Shown: positions 24,173-33,876 of the stretch, piece by piece
How positions within the stretch are numbered: the first letter of the stretch is position 1
Layout of the letters: every line of letters starts with the position of its first letter
Assembly (NCBI RefSeq): GCF_019448255.1
Contig: NZ_CP080410.1
Coordinates: 124,001-188,000 of the forward strand
DNA from: Qipengyuania flava
GTDB lineage: Bacteria; Pseudomonadota; Alphaproteobacteria; Sphingomonadales; Sphingomonadaceae
Direction: 5' to 3'
DNA length: 64,000 nt
Notes under the pieces: model-generated
Told to the model about the DNA's origin: nothing
The model's input: the letters and a program-made list of their open reading frames with translations, nothing else
The model's database searches: none
Position numbers and translations under genes: made by a program

Positions 24173-25098
24173 TCGGGCGGCGTCGCCGCGCGGCGCAGTC
24201 GGTCGTTGATTGCAATCCCGATCCCTTCATGCGGTACGGGTGCGACCGCAATGCGAGGCTTGTCCGAACGCGCGCCTTCGTGAAGGCAGGCGTAGAGACG
24301 CGCGGCCGCTTCGGCGAGATCGCCGGTGGCGGACAGGGTGCAATTGCCCGAAACGCTGTCGAAACCGATCAGGAACTCGTCTGGCGCAACATCCGACGCC
24401 ATGAGGCGAACGGGCTTTCCGGGCGCGTAATGGCTGGCGAGCTGGCCGGGCGCTTCGATTGCGCCGCCCGCGGCCGTCTTTGCATCGATAGCGATAGGCC
24501 CGGGGCGAAGGACCTCGATCGATCCATCCGCGCGCACGGCAGCAATCGTCGATTCGAGGCCGCGTTCGCATTCTCCGCCATCGAGCACGGCGTGGATGCG
24601 CCCGTCGAGCGAGGCGAGGACATGCGCTGCGCTGGTGGGGCTGATGAACCCGCTGCGATTGGCCGACGGCGCGGCGAGCGGCAACCCGCTTTCCTCCAGC
24701 ACCGCGCGCATCGCCGGGTGTGCGGGCATACGCAGGGCGAGCGTGTCGAGGCCCGCCGTCACGGCCTCGGCCAAGCCGGCGTCGCGGCGGCGCGGCAGGA
24801 CCAGCGTTAGCGGACCCGGCCAGTATCGGGCGGCAAGCTCTTCGGCTTCGGGCGTGAACTCGGCGAGCGAGCGCGCCTGCTGCATCGATGCGACATGGAC
24901 GATCAGCGGGTTGAAGCTGGGTCGACCCTTGGCCTCGTAGATCCCGGCAACCGCCGCATCGCTGTCGGCGCGCGCGGCAAGGCCGTAGACCGTCTCGGTC
25001 GGCACGGCCACCAGGCCGCCATCGCACAGAATCGCAGCGGCGCGGGCGATGCCACCTTCCGCTGCGTAAAGCGTTTCCGTAACGTATTTGCCGCTCAT
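24151..25098 (-). CDS. L-threonylcarbamoyladenylate synthase (Sua5/YrdC family)
   Basis: A 315-residue two-domain enzyme. The YrdC domain (residues 15-205) carries VAVPTETVYGLA, KGRPSFNPLIVH and the substrate site region PSANRSGFISPTSAAHV. A Sua5-type C-terminal domain follows after SHYAPGKPVRL. It makes threonylcarbamoyl-AMP from threonine, bicarbonate and ATP for the t6A37 modification of ANN-decoding tRNAs. The start ATG 25098 is 48 bases from the divergent acyl-CoA dehydrogenase gene. The 3' end overlaps the convergent lipoprotein gene. Confidence 0.93.
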   Translation of the reverse strand: MSGKYVTETLYAAEGGIARAAAILCDGGLVAVPTETVYGLAARADSDAAVAGIYEAKGRPSFNPLIVHVASMQQARSLAEFTPEAEELAARYWPGPLTLVLPRRRDAGLAEAVTAGLDTLALRMPAHPAMRAVLEESGLPLAAPSANRSGFISPTSAAHVLASLDGRIHAVLDGGECERGLESTIAAVRADGSIEVLRPGPIAIDAKTAAGGAIEAPGQLASHYAPGKPVRLMASDVAPDEFLIGFDSVSGNCTLSATGDLAEAAARLYACLHEGARSDKPRIAVAPVPHEGIGIAINDRLRRAATPPDQSSSGS

Positions 25099-25145
25099 GC
25101 CCGGGCGCTATATCTGCGTGCTCGACAAAGCCAAGAGGATTACCC

Positions 25146-26885
25146 GTGACCTACACCCCCGCCACCCAGGACCAGCTGCTCGCAATCCGCGTAAACGCCG
25201 GGATCAAGGAGCTCGCCAAGGCCGAGAAATTCGCCGCGGCCGAGCCCGACATGGTCGAGGCCATCGTGGGCGGGATCGGCGAATTCGCCGCCGGGGAATG
25301 GGCGCCGCTGAACCGCATCGGCGATCTGGAAGGCGCCAAGCTCGAGAACGGCGTGGTGCGCCTGCCCGAAGGGTTCGAGGAAGCCTATCACGGCTATGTC
25401 GAGCAGGGCTGGAACGCGATCTCTGGTCCCGTGGAGTTCGGCGGCCAGGGCCTTCCGTTCACGCTTTCGTGCAACGTGCTGGAAAACCTCGGCACGGCGA
25501 ACATGGCTTTCAACCTCCTGCCGATGCTGAGCGTGGGCGCGATCGAATCGCTCGAACACCACGGCTCTAAGGAGCTGCAGGAGAAGTACCTGCCTAAGCT
25601 CGTAAGCGGCGAATGGTCGGGCACCATGAATCTCACCGAGCCGCAGGCCGGTTCCGATGTCGGCGCACTGCGCTCGACCGCAGAGCCGATCACCGAGGGC
25701 GAGCATGCGGGCAAGTACAAGATCAAGGGCCAGAAGATCTACATCACCTGGGGTGAGCACGAGCTGGCCAAGAACATCATCCACCTGGTGCTCGCGCGCC
25801 TGCCCGATGCGCCGGAAGGCAGCCGCGGTATCTCGCTCTTCATCGTGCCCAAGTACCATGTGAAGGACGACGGCTCGCTCGGCGCGCGCAACGACCTGCG
25901 CTGCGTCAGCATCGAGCACAAGCTCGGCATCAACGCCTCGCCCACCTGCGTGATGAGCTATGGCGACAACGATGAATGCATCGGCGAGCTGGTCGGCGCG
26001 GAGAACCGCGGGCTGATGGCCATGTTCACGATGATGAACAACGCGCGCATCAACGTTGGCAACCAGGGTGTGCAGATCGGCGAGCGCGCGACGCAGCAGG
26101 CGCTCTATTACGCGCAAGAACGCATCCAGTCGGCCCGCGCCGGTTCGCCCGACAAGGCGCCGGTCTCGATCGTCGAGCACCCCGATGTGCGCCGCATGCT
26201 GCTGCGCATGAAGGCGCTAACCGAGGGCGCACGCGCCCTGCTCTATTACACCGCCGGCCAGGTCGATCGCGGCACGCTGGGCGATGCCGCCGGCGGCGCG
26301 CGAGGCGAAGTGCTCACCCCGCTGATCAAGGCATGGGGCACCGATATCGGCATCGAAGTCGCCAGCCTCGGGGTACAGGTCCATGGCGGCATGGGCTTCG
26401 TCGAAGAAACCGGTGCGGCCCAGCACTGGCGCGATTCGCGTATTGCCCCGATCTACGAAGGCACCAACGGCATCCAGGCCGCGGACCTCGTCACACGCAA
26501 GCTGGGCCTCGATGGCGGGGAGGCGCTGTCGGGCCTCATCGCTGACGTGGCCCGCGCCGCCAAGGACGAGCCCAAGCTCGCCGCGCTGGCCGCCGATTGC
26601 GAGGCGGTTGCGAACTGGATGCGCGAAGAGGCCAGCCTTGACGATCGGCTCGCCGGATCGGTGCCGTTCTGCACCATGTTCGCCGTGGCGGTCGCCGGGT
26701 GGCAGCTGATGCGCCAGCTCGAGGCGGTGGAAGCGGGCGAAGCCCCCGCGCTCGCCGCCACGAAGGCGGCCAGCGTGCGCTTCTTCCTCGACCGGATTGT
26801 GCCGGAAGCCTCGGGCCTGAAGGCGGCCGCTACCGCCGGGGCCGAACCGCTCTACGCGCTTTCGGCAGAACAGCTGGTCGGCTGA
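25146..26885 (+). CDS. Acyl-CoA dehydrogenase, DmdC-like group
   Basis: A 579-residue flavoprotein. After an N-terminal extension, the FAD-binding blocks MNLTEPQAGSDVGALR (near 160) and YKIKGQKIYITWGEHEL (near 190) are typical of acyl-CoA dehydrogenases. The catalytic glutamate is expected in IYEGTNGIQAADL near 436. The C-terminal extra helical domain of about 120 residues fits the larger group that includes 3-methylmercaptopropionyl-CoA dehydrogenase (DmdC) and similar fatty-acid enzymes. The true acyl substrate cannot be told. The start is GTG 25146 with GAGGATT before it. The gene is monocistronic. Confidence 0.88.
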   Translation: MTYTPATQDQLLAIRVNAGIKELAKAEKFAAAEPDMVEAIVGGIGEFAAGEWAPLNRIGDLEGAKLENGVVRLPEGFEEAYHGYVEQGWNAISGPVEFGGQGLPFTLSCNVLENLGTANMAFNLLPMLSVGAIESLEHHGSKELQEKYLPKLVSGEWSGTMNLTEPQAGSDVGALRSTAEPITEGEHAGKYKIKGQKIYITWGEHELAKNIIHLVLARLPDAPEGSRGISLFIVPKYHVKDDGSLGARNDLRCVSIEHKLGINASPTCVMSYGDNDECIGELVGAENRGLMAMFTMMNNARINVGNQGVQIGERATQQALYYAQERIQSARAGSPDKAPVSIVEHPDVRRMLLRMKALTEGARALLYYTAGQVDRGTLGDAAGGARGEVLTPLIKAWGTDIGIEVASLGVQVHGGMGFVEETGAAQHWRDSRIAPIYEGTNGIQAADLVTRKLGLDGGEALSGLIADVARAAKDEPKLAALAADCEAVANWMREEASLDDRLAGSVPFCTMFAVAVAGWQLMRQLEAVEAGEAPALAATKAASVRFFLDRIVPEASGLKAAATAGAEPLYALSAEQLVG

Positions 26886-26886
26886 C

Positions 26887-28347
26887 CTACTCGGCGGTCA
26901 CCCGCCGGGCGTAATCTTCCTCGCGGAAACGGGCTTCCCCGCCGCGCAGTTCGCGCTGCGGTTGGAGCCGATCGCCGGTGTTGCGGCCGATCGCCGCCTG
27001 CCCTTCTGCGCCCGGAGCGATCACGCGCCAGATGATCCCGGCGGTGTCGTCGGAGACGAGCAGCGCGCCATCACCGGCCCACTCGACCCAGGTCGGGCGT
27101 CCGCGCGTCGTGCCGTCGTCCTTGAGGAAGCCGGTCAGGACCGGAACCGGCTTGCCGGTCGGGTTGCCGCGTTCGTCGAAAGCGACATAGACCACATCGT
27201 AGCCCGAAGGCGGCTTGCGGTTCCACGAGCCGTGCTGCGCGACAAAGGCGCCGCTGGCGAAGTTCTCGCCCATTTTCGCGCCTTCCTTACTAAACACAAG
27301 GCCGAGCGCGGCAACATGCGGGCCGAGTGCGTATTCGGGCGTGCGGACATAATTGATGAACTGCGGGATCGGGTGCTTCACGCGGCGGTCGAAATTGTCG
27401 CCGTAATAGACCCAGGGCCAGCCGTAGTGCGAGCCGACCGGCACGTTGGTGAGGTAATCGGGGACGAGGTCCGAACCGAGCATGTCGCGCTCGTTGACCG
27501 TGGTCCACAGCTCGCCCGACCAGGGGCTGAAGGCCATGCCGTTGGCGTTGCGCAGGCCGCCGCCGTACACGCGCTGGCGACCGGTTTCGAGATTGATCTC
27601 CCAGATGAGCGCGCGCCCTTCTTCGATCTCCATCCCGTCTTCGCCGATGTTCGATTTGGAACCAACAGCGGCGTAGAGGCGGTCGCCATCCGGGTGCAGC
27701 TCGAGGTTGCGCATCCAGTGGCCGGTGCCTTCGGCGAGGTCGGCAATCTTGCGCCCCTCGCCGGCAACCGTATCCGCGCCGAGTTCGTAATCGAAGGCGA
27801 GGACTTCGTCGTGATTGGCCACGTACAGCGTCCCATCGCCCCAGGCGATGCCCGAGGGGGAATCGAGATCGTCGCGCAGGACCAGGCGCGTTTCGGCTGC
27901 ACCGTCACCGTCTTCGTCGCGCAGCAGAACGAGCTGGTTGGCGCTCTCTCCCCCGGCGCCGGCCTTGCGGAACAGGAAGCCCGCGACAAGATCGCGGATC
28001 CAGTTGCTTTCGCCGCTCTCGATCCTGGGCGACTGCGTCAGCGCAACCAGGATATCGCCGTTGGGCAGCGCCTGCAGCGTACGCGGGTGGTCGAGCCCTT
28101 CGGCAAAGCGCGTGACGGCAAGGCCCTCTGCCGCGACCGGAACTTCGTCCGCCTCCCAGCCGACCGGCTCCGCAATGGCGACGGTCGGGAAGCTTTCCTC
28201 CGCCGGTTCGTCGAGTGTCGGATCGGTGCCGACGGTTTCGTCGAAGGCCACATCGGCGGTGTCGCCGCGGGTGAGGAAATAGCCTGCCACCAGAACGATC
28301 AGCAGGATGACGAGGAGCGCGATGCCCAGCTTCTTGAGAATGCTCAT
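26887..28347 (-). CDS. Membrane-anchored PQQ-dependent sugar dehydrogenase-like protein
   Basis: A 486-residue protein with a single N-terminal transmembrane segment (residues 6-26, LGIALLVILLIVLVAGYFL) and a six-bladed propeller of the glucose/sorbosone dehydrogenase family. Family blocks include LDSPSGIAWGDGTLYVANHD, GGLRNANGMAFSPWSGELWTTVNERD and YGWPWVYYGDN. Members oxidise sugars with PQQ, but many homologues have no shown activity. Periplasmic placement is expected. The start ATG 28347 is chosen because it opens directly on the membrane anchor. The stop is one base from the convergent acyl-CoA dehydrogenase stop. Confidence 0.82.
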   Translation of the reverse strand: MSILKKLGIALLVILLIVLVAGYFLTRGDTADVAFDETVGTDPTLDEPAEESFPTVAIAEPVGWEADEVPVAAEGLAVTRFAEGLDHPRTLQALPNGDILVALTQSPRIESGESNWIRDLVAGFLFRKAGAGGESANQLVLLRDEDGDGAAETRLVLRDDLDSPSGIAWGDGTLYVANHDEVLAFDYELGADTVAGEGRKIADLAEGTGHWMRNLELHPDGDRLYAAVGSKSNIGEDGMEIEEGRALIWEINLETGRQRVYGGGLRNANGMAFSPWSGELWTTVNERDMLGSDLVPDYLTNVPVGSHYGWPWVYYGDNFDRRVKHPIPQFINYVRTPEYALGPHVAALGLVFSKEGAKMGENFASGAFVAQHGSWNRKPPSGYDVVYVAFDERGNPTGKPVPVLTGFLKDDGTTRGRPTWVEWAGDGALLVSDDTAGIIWRVIAPGAEGQAAIGRNTGDRLQPQRELRGGEARFREEDYARRVTAE

Positions 28348-28447
28348 GGGCCGGGGGAATAAGCGAGGGGCGTTTGCGGGGCAATGGGGTTGCGCGCCGC
28401 GCGCAAGGGGGCTTGCAGGCGGCCAATGGGGCGCTACATCGCCTGCC

Positions 28448-28930
28448 ATGTTCGATTTCCGACCCGACGAAGGCACACCCAAGCCCGAAGCCTATCGCCA
28501 GCTGCTGGATGCGGCCGAGGCGCTTACCTCCGGCGAGCCCGATGGTGTGGCCAACATGGCCAATATCGCCGCGCTGCTATGGGACTTCCTCCCCGATCTC
28601 AACTGGTCGGGCTTCTACCGCGTAGTGGACGGCGAGCTGGTGCTCGGCCCGTTCATGGGACGTCCGGCCTGCATCCGGATCCCGATGGGTCAGGGTGTGT
28701 GCGGTGTGGCTGCGGCGGATGCGGCAACCCAGCTGGTAGAGGACGTGCACGCCTTCCCGGGGCATATCGCGTGCGACGCGGTGACCAATTCGGAACTTGT
28801 CGTGCCGGTGCTGCGCGATGGGGCGGTCGTCGCCGTGATCGATCTCGACAGTCCGAGCAAGGCGCGATTCGATGCGGAGGACGCGGCAGGGATCGAAGCG
28901 CTCGCAGCAGTGCTTGCAGAACGAATCTGA
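28448..28930 (+). CDS. Free methionine-(R)-sulfoxide reductase (GAF domain)
   Basis: A 160-residue GAF-fold enzyme of the fRMsr type. The three conserved cysteines stand in GRPACIRIP, GQGVCGVAA and GHIACDAVT, in the order needed for the thiol relay. The linking motif LVEDVHAFPGHIACD is diagnostic. It reduces free L-methionine-(R)-sulfoxide in the cytoplasm with thioredoxin as electron donor. The start ATG 28448 gives the family N-terminus. It is divergent from the sugar dehydrogenase gene, 100 bases apart. Confidence 0.93.
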   Translation: MFDFRPDEGTPKPEAYRQLLDAAEALTSGEPDGVANMANIAALLWDFLPDLNWSGFYRVVDGELVLGPFMGRPACIRIPMGQGVCGVAAADAATQLVEDVHAFPGHIACDAVTNSELVVPVLRDGAVVAVIDLDSPSKARFDAEDAAGIEALAAVLAERI

Positions 28931-28990
28931 GCCGACCTGCCCCATAGCGGCACAGAACCGAGCGCGTTTTTGCGCGGGCGGGCGCGAATG

Positions 28991-29005
28991 CTAACAAGGT
29001 GTTAA
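28991..29005 (+). promoter_or_regulatory. CtrA-like site before the glycine-zipper gene
   Basis: CTAA-N7-TTAAC is one base off the CtrA consensus TTAA-N7-TTAAC and lies 50 bases before the start codon at 29055, a normal place for a -35-region CtrA site. Chance occurrence cannot be excluded. Confidence 0.4.
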
Positions 29006-29054
29006 CTGCAGGCTCTCGGCCTTTGTGCCGAGTCGCTTCCAAGGAGCACGCGCC

Positions 29055-30032
29055 ATGATCATTCGTACCGCCCTCGCCCTCACCGCCTCCAGCCTGGCCC
29101 TTCATCCGGGTCTCGCGCTTGCGCAAGGTGCCATCTCCTACGAGACCGGCCAGTACGAATACGCCCAGCCGCTGCCGCAGCTCGATAACGATGTAGTGAC
29201 CGAGACGGTCGAACAGGTCGTTGCAAGCGAGGAGCCGGTCGGCGCAGCGCGCGTGATCGAGACCCGGCGGGCTCCGACGCCGGTGTTCGTCAGCAAGCCG
29301 ACGATCCAGCCGATCGATCCCTCGGCGCCCGAGTACTACACCTATGTCGACGCACCGGAGGAGCCGGTAGCCATGCCAGCGAGCCGGGCCATCCCGGAGC
29401 GTCAGCCCGCCACCGTCCCGGTTGAGGCGGCCCAGCCGACCTATGTCTATGTGCGTCAGCCGCCGCAGATCATCTATGTCCATCAGGCTCCGGTGGCTTA
29501 CGCGCCCGCGCCCACCGGTGCGTCGCGCGTCATCTATCGCCAGCAGCCGGGAACGGTGCAGACGGCACAACCGGTCCACTATGGCTACGGCTACCAGGGT
29601 GGAGCGACCTACCTTCCCGCCGGAGGGCAGGTCGTGGCCTTTGATCGCAACTCCTGGCTGCAGGAGTGCCGTTCGCGGCTCGACACTTATGAGAACGAAA
29701 GCGACCGGGGCGAGATCCTCGGCGGGCTGATCGGCGGCGTTGCCGGCGGCGTGCTCGGAAATCGTATTGCCGGGAGGGGCAACCGCACCGCGGGCACGCT
29801 CATCGGCGCGGGCGCGGGCGCTATCCTCGGCTCGGTCGCCGGTGGCGCGATCGAGGATCGGCAGCGCCGGCGGAGCGACAGTTACGGTCAGTGCGAAGCC
29901 TATCTCGACGACTATATGCAGCAGGCTACGGCAAGCGCCGGAACCACGCAGTATACGCAGCCTGGCCAGTACATGCTGGTTCCGGTGACGGTGGAAGTAC
30001 CGCAGCGGGCGGTCTACCGCACGCGCCGCTAG
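29055..30032 (+). CDS. Glycine-zipper 2TM (17 kDa antigen-like) envelope protein
   Basis: A 325-residue exported protein. The signal peptide (residues 1-23) ends at GLALAQG. A long proline- and tyrosine-rich low-complexity region covers about 30-205. A glycine zipper domain then runs from about 225 to 275 (GGLIGGVAGGVLGNRIAGRGNR followed by a second GAGAGAILGSVAGG repeat), as in the Rickettsia 17 kDa surface antigen family. An outer membrane or periplasmic role is likely. There is no lipobox cysteine, unlike the classic antigen. The start ATG 29055 follows AAGGAG. Confidence 0.75.
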   Translation: MIIRTALALTASSLALHPGLALAQGAISYETGQYEYAQPLPQLDNDVVTETVEQVVASEEPVGAARVIETRRAPTPVFVSKPTIQPIDPSAPEYYTYVDAPEEPVAMPASRAIPERQPATVPVEAAQPTYVYVRQPPQIIYVHQAPVAYAPAPTGASRVIYRQQPGTVQTAQPVHYGYGYQGGATYLPAGGQVVAFDRNSWLQECRSRLDTYENESDRGEILGGLIGGVAGGVLGNRIAGRGNRTAGTLIGAGAGAILGSVAGGAIEDRQRRRSDSYGQCEAYLDDYMQQATASAGTTQYTQPGQYMLVPVTVEVPQRAVYRTRR

Positions 30033-30051
30033 GGCATCCGGTCCACCGCGA

Positions 30052-32475
30052 TTAGTCCTTCAGGGCAATCGTCCGGCTGGTGCACCGCGCCACCACCTCG
30101 GGCATGTCGAAGCTGTCGAGGTCGAACTCCGGCAGCGCGGTCTGGCAGCCCTTTCCGGTGTCCGCACCCAGTGCGATGGCGGTATCGTTCGAAAGACCGT
30201 TGAAATCGACGAGCCCATCGAAGGCGACCATGTATTCGCGGCCCGAGGGGAGCGAGACGATCGTGCTGCCGACATCGAGCGGTTCGCCCGCCTCGTCGAC
30301 CACGCGCATCAGCACCGAGCGATAGGCTTCGATGTCCATGTCGACGAGCACCACGCCGCCGCGCGGCGCCTGCATGCGGCGGAAGGTCGAACGTGCAACG
30401 GCTTCGGAGGGAAGCTTGTCGGGTGCGACATCGAACTTCATCGGGACCAGCGGGGTGACACGGGTGACGAGAAGGCGGCCACCCTTGTCCGACTTGCCCA
30501 CCTCACGGTGTTCATGAGTCACCGTCACGCCGCCGACGTTGCCCGTGCGCACGAGGGCGTAGGCATCGGAGGCGCGGTCGCGAGCGAAAACGCGGTTGTC
30601 GGCGACGATGAGCGAGCCTTCGACCCGGCCGCGCGCTGCGAGGTTACCGGCGGTGTATTCGGCATCGGCTGCGAAACGGGCGAAGGGTGCGCGGTAGGCG
30701 ACTGTTCCGGAGACACGCTCGTTCGCACCGAACTTGGCATGAGCGGCGTAGCCGACTTCGCCGACTTCGGTGTCGGGGCGGAAATAGCTGACCTGGCCGC
30801 CGATCTTCTCGTCGCGGCTGTGGCGGATCGATGCGCTGGCCGAGCTGCGCGGGCCGAAGCGGATGTTGAGGTTGATGCCGGCAACGAGCTCACCGCGACC
30901 CTGCGCGCGGCGATAGCTTACATCGCCGGTCAGCGTCATGCGCTTGTTCAGCTCGTGCCGTGCCGAGGCGCGCAAGACCGTGGTCGTATCACCGATACGC
31001 CCGATAAGCGGTTCGGCCGGCCGGGTGACCCGCGTTGCCGAGATTTGGAAACGCGTCGTCTGGGCAAGGTCGAAGTCGACCGAGCCGATCAGCTGGCGCG
31101 GGACACGGCCATCGCCGGATTGCGCGGCGATGTCGCGATAACCAGAACTGGGCACGACCGCCTCGATCCGGGCCGACACACCACGACCCATCGACTCCAC
31201 ACCACCGCGGAACAACACGCCCGACTCTTGTGAGGTACGACTATACCGCACTTCACCGTAGGTCATGGCCACATTGGCGATAGTAGCCTGCGCTTGGGCA
31301 CCAACGTTCCAAACGCCGTTTCCGACCTCCCCAGAAACGCCTACGGAGAGCGACTTAGAAAGCCCTCTCCGTACAAAGAACGTCCCTACCAGGTCGCGGT
31401 AGTCGTTGCTTATGGTCCCGTACCTTCGTCGGACCCACCCCATGGTGGCCCCCCATTCCATTCGGCCCTTCTCGAGCATGTCTGGCGCGATATAGACCTG
31501 CGCGGTCTGGATCACTTCCTGTCCCAGCTCGTCCTTCAGCACCACCGAGACCTCCCCGCGACCGGCGGCCATGGGGATGTTGTGGACGCGGAAGTCGCCA
31601 GCCTCGATTTCCGAGGTCTGGAAGCGGCGATCGTTGACGATGAGGTCGACCGAGGTTGGAACAGCCACCTGGCCGGCGAATTGCGGCAGGGGATTGGTGA
31701 TAATATCGGGGCGCAGGCCGTAATCGGTGCCGATCTGGATCCCGCCGACGCGCACGGCGCGCTGGGCGTCACTGCCGGTAGTGATCACGTCGCCTGCGCG
31801 GGCCACAAGGGCCTTTTCGGGGATAGCGAGCGTCGCAGTGGTATCCAGACGCACGACTTCCGGCCGATCCGGGCCCGGATTCGAGCGATAGGTAAAGGCA
31901 CTGCCGAGGTTGAAGTTGCCGTAGCTCACCCGCGGCGCAACATAGGCGCCGACCTGGGTCTTTCCGCCCGATACACTCGCAGTAAGGTTGTAATTGACGA
32001 TGCCGGCAAGGAGGGGAGCCCGTTCGCCGGGCTCATAGTTGCGCCGCGCAACATTTACGTCGTTCGGACCATCGCCACGGCGAAACTTCTTCACCATCAG
32101 GCGCTGGGTCACGCGGTCGAACTCGAAATTGGCGATTTCAAGCTGGCTCAGCTTGATGAATCCGGTTGCACCGGGTTCGATCGGAATGCCGGCGGTCTCG
32201 GCGGATTCGGCAAGGATGGCGAGCTCGCCATCGATCCATTTTAGCTCGACCATGCGCTTCTGCTCGAGGCCATCGACATAGATGACGCTCAGGCCAGGGC
32301 CCTGCTTCTCGGCTTCGAGGGCCGCGCTGAAGGTAAGGTCGCGGTCGATCGCGAAAGGGTCGCTCGCCTGCGCGTGCAGGACGGCGGGCGCTGCAAGAGC
32401 GCTGGCTGCAACCAGTCCGGCTGCAAAAAGGGGCTTAGCCGCAGGTGGCAGGGACCGGGACACTGCGGGTTTCAC
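30052..32475 (-). CDS. Outer membrane usher of a chaperone-usher pilus
   Basis: An 807-residue usher with a signal peptide ending near AVLHAQA (residue 35). Usher features include an N-terminal subunit-chaperone binding region, a long beta-barrel with the plug-like segment around TVSGTVAYR..., and a C-terminal domain with DVGSTIVSLPSGREYMVAFDGLVDF. It would form the assembly pore for pilus subunits. The start is GTG 32475, which overlaps the chaperone gene by 41 bases. It is the last gene of the pilus run. No adhesin gene follows; the next gene is the convergent glycine-zipper protein. Confidence 0.88.
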   Translation of the reverse strand: MKPAVSRSLPPAAKPLFAAGLVAASALAAPAVLHAQASDPFAIDRDLTFSAALEAEKQGPGLSVIYVDGLEQKRMVELKWIDGELAILAESAETAGIPIEPGATGFIKLSQLEIANFEFDRVTQRLMVKKFRRGDGPNDVNVARRNYEPGERAPLLAGIVNYNLTASVSGGKTQVGAYVAPRVSYGNFNLGSAFTYRSNPGPDRPEVVRLDTTATLAIPEKALVARAGDVITTGSDAQRAVRVGGIQIGTDYGLRPDIITNPLPQFAGQVAVPTSVDLIVNDRRFQTSEIEAGDFRVHNIPMAAGRGEVSVVLKDELGQEVIQTAQVYIAPDMLEKGRMEWGATMGWVRRRYGTISNDYRDLVGTFFVRRGLSKSLSVGVSGEVGNGVWNVGAQAQATIANVAMTYGEVRYSRTSQESGVLFRGGVESMGRGVSARIEAVVPSSGYRDIAAQSGDGRVPRQLIGSVDFDLAQTTRFQISATRVTRPAEPLIGRIGDTTTVLRASARHELNKRMTLTGDVSYRRAQGRGELVAGINLNIRFGPRSSASASIRHSRDEKIGGQVSYFRPDTEVGEVGYAAHAKFGANERVSGTVAYRAPFARFAADAEYTAGNLAARGRVEGSLIVADNRVFARDRASDAYALVRTGNVGGVTVTHEHREVGKSDKGGRLLVTRVTPLVPMKFDVAPDKLPSEAVARSTFRRMQAPRGGVVLVDMDIEAYRSVLMRVVDEAGEPLDVGSTIVSLPSGREYMVAFDGLVDFNGLSNDTAIALGADTGKGCQTALPEFDLDSFDMPEVVARCTSRTIALKD

Positions 32476-33172
32476 CGTCGATGCGCGCCTGAAGCGTCAG
32501 CGGCCCGGTCGGGCAGCCTGCAGGGAGCGTCCATTCGAGCCAGGATCCGCCGTGTACGTAGTGTAGCGAGGCGCCATCGATGGTTACGGGTGTGTTTACC
32601 CCGTCTCTGAGGGCCAAACTAACCATACGAGCTGATTGCTGACCGCGGTTAGCCACGCGCAGGGTGTTTCCCTGAACCGACCAGTCGAGCTGGGCCGGCG
32701 CGGCGGAGGCGCGGTCTACGAAAAGCGGGATCGTAAAGCGGATACGCGTCATCGCCGTACCGCTCTGCGCGAGGTCAGGATCGGGCAATTGGTCGATCGC
32801 AACCCGGTAGCGGCGCTCACCTGCGGGCGGGAGCTGGCGGCGTTGAACGCGGAAGAACTGTGTCTCGCCCGGCTGGATCACAACGATTGCGGGAGAAACC
32901 AGCACTTCGTTGGTCGGGGCGTAGACATCTTCGCCATCGGCCTGTGTCCACCCGAAGGCGCGCACCTGGATACCGATGGGGCGGTCCGAGGGGTTGATGA
33001 CGCGCAGCGTGTCATGCAGCTGCGCGTCATCAAGCTCGAGCCGAAGGGGTGCCACGGTGACACGCGCCGCCGGTACTCGTGCGTCGGGAGCGGGAGCTCC
33101 CTGGGCAAGCACTGCCGGCGCCGGAAGGGCGAGCGAGAGTGCAGCGAGAACCGAAGCGATGCGTGCGTTCAT
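32435..33172 (-). CDS. Periplasmic pilus chaperone (PapD-like)
   Basis: A 245-residue chaperone with signal peptide (residues 1-23). It has two Ig-like domains; the first contains LRVINPSDRPIGIQVRAFGW and QPGETQFFRVQRR, where the basic cleft residue for the subunit carboxylate is expected. The second contains RVANRGQQSARMVSLALRD. It resembles the archaic (sigma) CsuC-type rather than FimC. It hands SCPU-domain subunits to the usher by donor-strand complementation. It lies between a pilin gene and the overlapping usher gene. Confidence 0.85.
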   Translation of the reverse strand: MNARIASVLAALSLALPAPAVLAQGAPAPDARVPAARVTVAPLRLELDDAQLHDTLRVINPSDRPIGIQVRAFGWTQADGEDVYAPTNEVLVSPAIVVIQPGETQFFRVQRRQLPPAGERRYRVAIDQLPDPDLAQSGTAMTRIRFTIPLFVDRASAAPAQLDWSVQGNTLRVANRGQQSARMVSLALRDGVNTPVTIDGASLHYVHGGSWLEWTLPAGCPTGPLTLQARIDGETRSVPVPATCG

Positions 33173-33220
33173 TATGGCAATACCCTTGTGGCCGGCGAGC
33201 CGGAACCCGCCGGTCGAGGA

Positions 33221-33703
33221 TCAGAAGGTGATCGTGACGGCCACCGAGTCCGAGTAGTTGTCAGCTGCGACGTTCGCCGCGCTCGACGGGATACGGCCAC
33301 CGATGGTCAGCGTCTGAGCGGCGCCGGTGCCGGTGCCGGCAGCAACAGCGGTGCTGACCGGAAGAACGGTGCCCGAACTCGGGACGCCGAGGTAGAGGTC
33401 GTACGGAATCACGTCGGTGCCCGAACCAGCCATGTAACGCTGGCCGGCCGAGGCGTTGTCGCCTGCGCCCATCGTGATGTTGTAGTCCGAACCGTCGGTG
33501 CAGGTGATCGACATCGAGGTGCTCGTGTCGTGATCGGTGCCGGCGAGAACGCCGAGGCCGGTCCAGGCCAGGGTAGCATCGCTGACTTCACACGAATCAA
33601 CGACTTCAGCAGTGACGGTCAGGGTCGCCGAGTTGGTACCAGCAACCGCGGGGGTTGCAGCAACCATACCGGCGCCAGCGGCGACCAGAATAATCTTACG
33701 CAT
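33221..33703 (-). CDS. Spore coat U domain pilin subunit (major-type)
   Basis: A 160-residue secreted pilin: signal peptide to about residue 22, then one SCPU beta-sandwich domain with paired cysteines (VDSCEVSDA and SMSITCTDGSDYNI) and the terminal strand DNYSDSVAVTITF that is typical of archaic pilins. The short acidic N-terminal strand (SATLTVTAEV) would act as donor strand. A strong AGGAG binding site precedes the ATG, as for an abundant subunit. It shares its domain with the upstream 166-residue protein. Confidence 0.85.
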   Translation of the reverse strand: MRKIILVAAGAGMVAATPAVAGTNSATLTVTAEVVDSCEVSDATLAWTGLGVLAGTDHDTSTSMSITCTDGSDYNITMGAGDNASAGQRYMAGSGTDVIPYDLYLGVPSSGTVLPVSTAVAAGTGTGAAQTLTIGGRIPSSAANVAADNYSDSVAVTITF

Positions 33704-33876
33704 GTTTTTGATCTCCTAAACCCAGTTCCAAGCGGGTGATTCGGACTTCTACGTATGCTGGGTATAGAAAGGGTTAAGTGGGCCGCCGTTTTGTGCGGGG
33801 TGGGAGTCGAAAAGCCGCAGAAATGCGCGCGCAAAAGCTGATTTTCGCAGTTAACGCCGGGTTTCGGGCCCGCGAA
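33704..33876. other. Spacer between the two pilin genes
   Basis: 173 bases with the AGGAG binding site of the downstream pilin and an AT-richer patch near 33750-33775. I see no terminator or coding frame. Any promoter for the major pilin would lie here, but no clear boxes are seen. Confidence 0.3.

Noticed and set aside
26962-28362. A 466-codon plus-strand frame
   Set aside because: It is antisense to the sugar dehydrogenase gene and has no recognisable domain or binding site.
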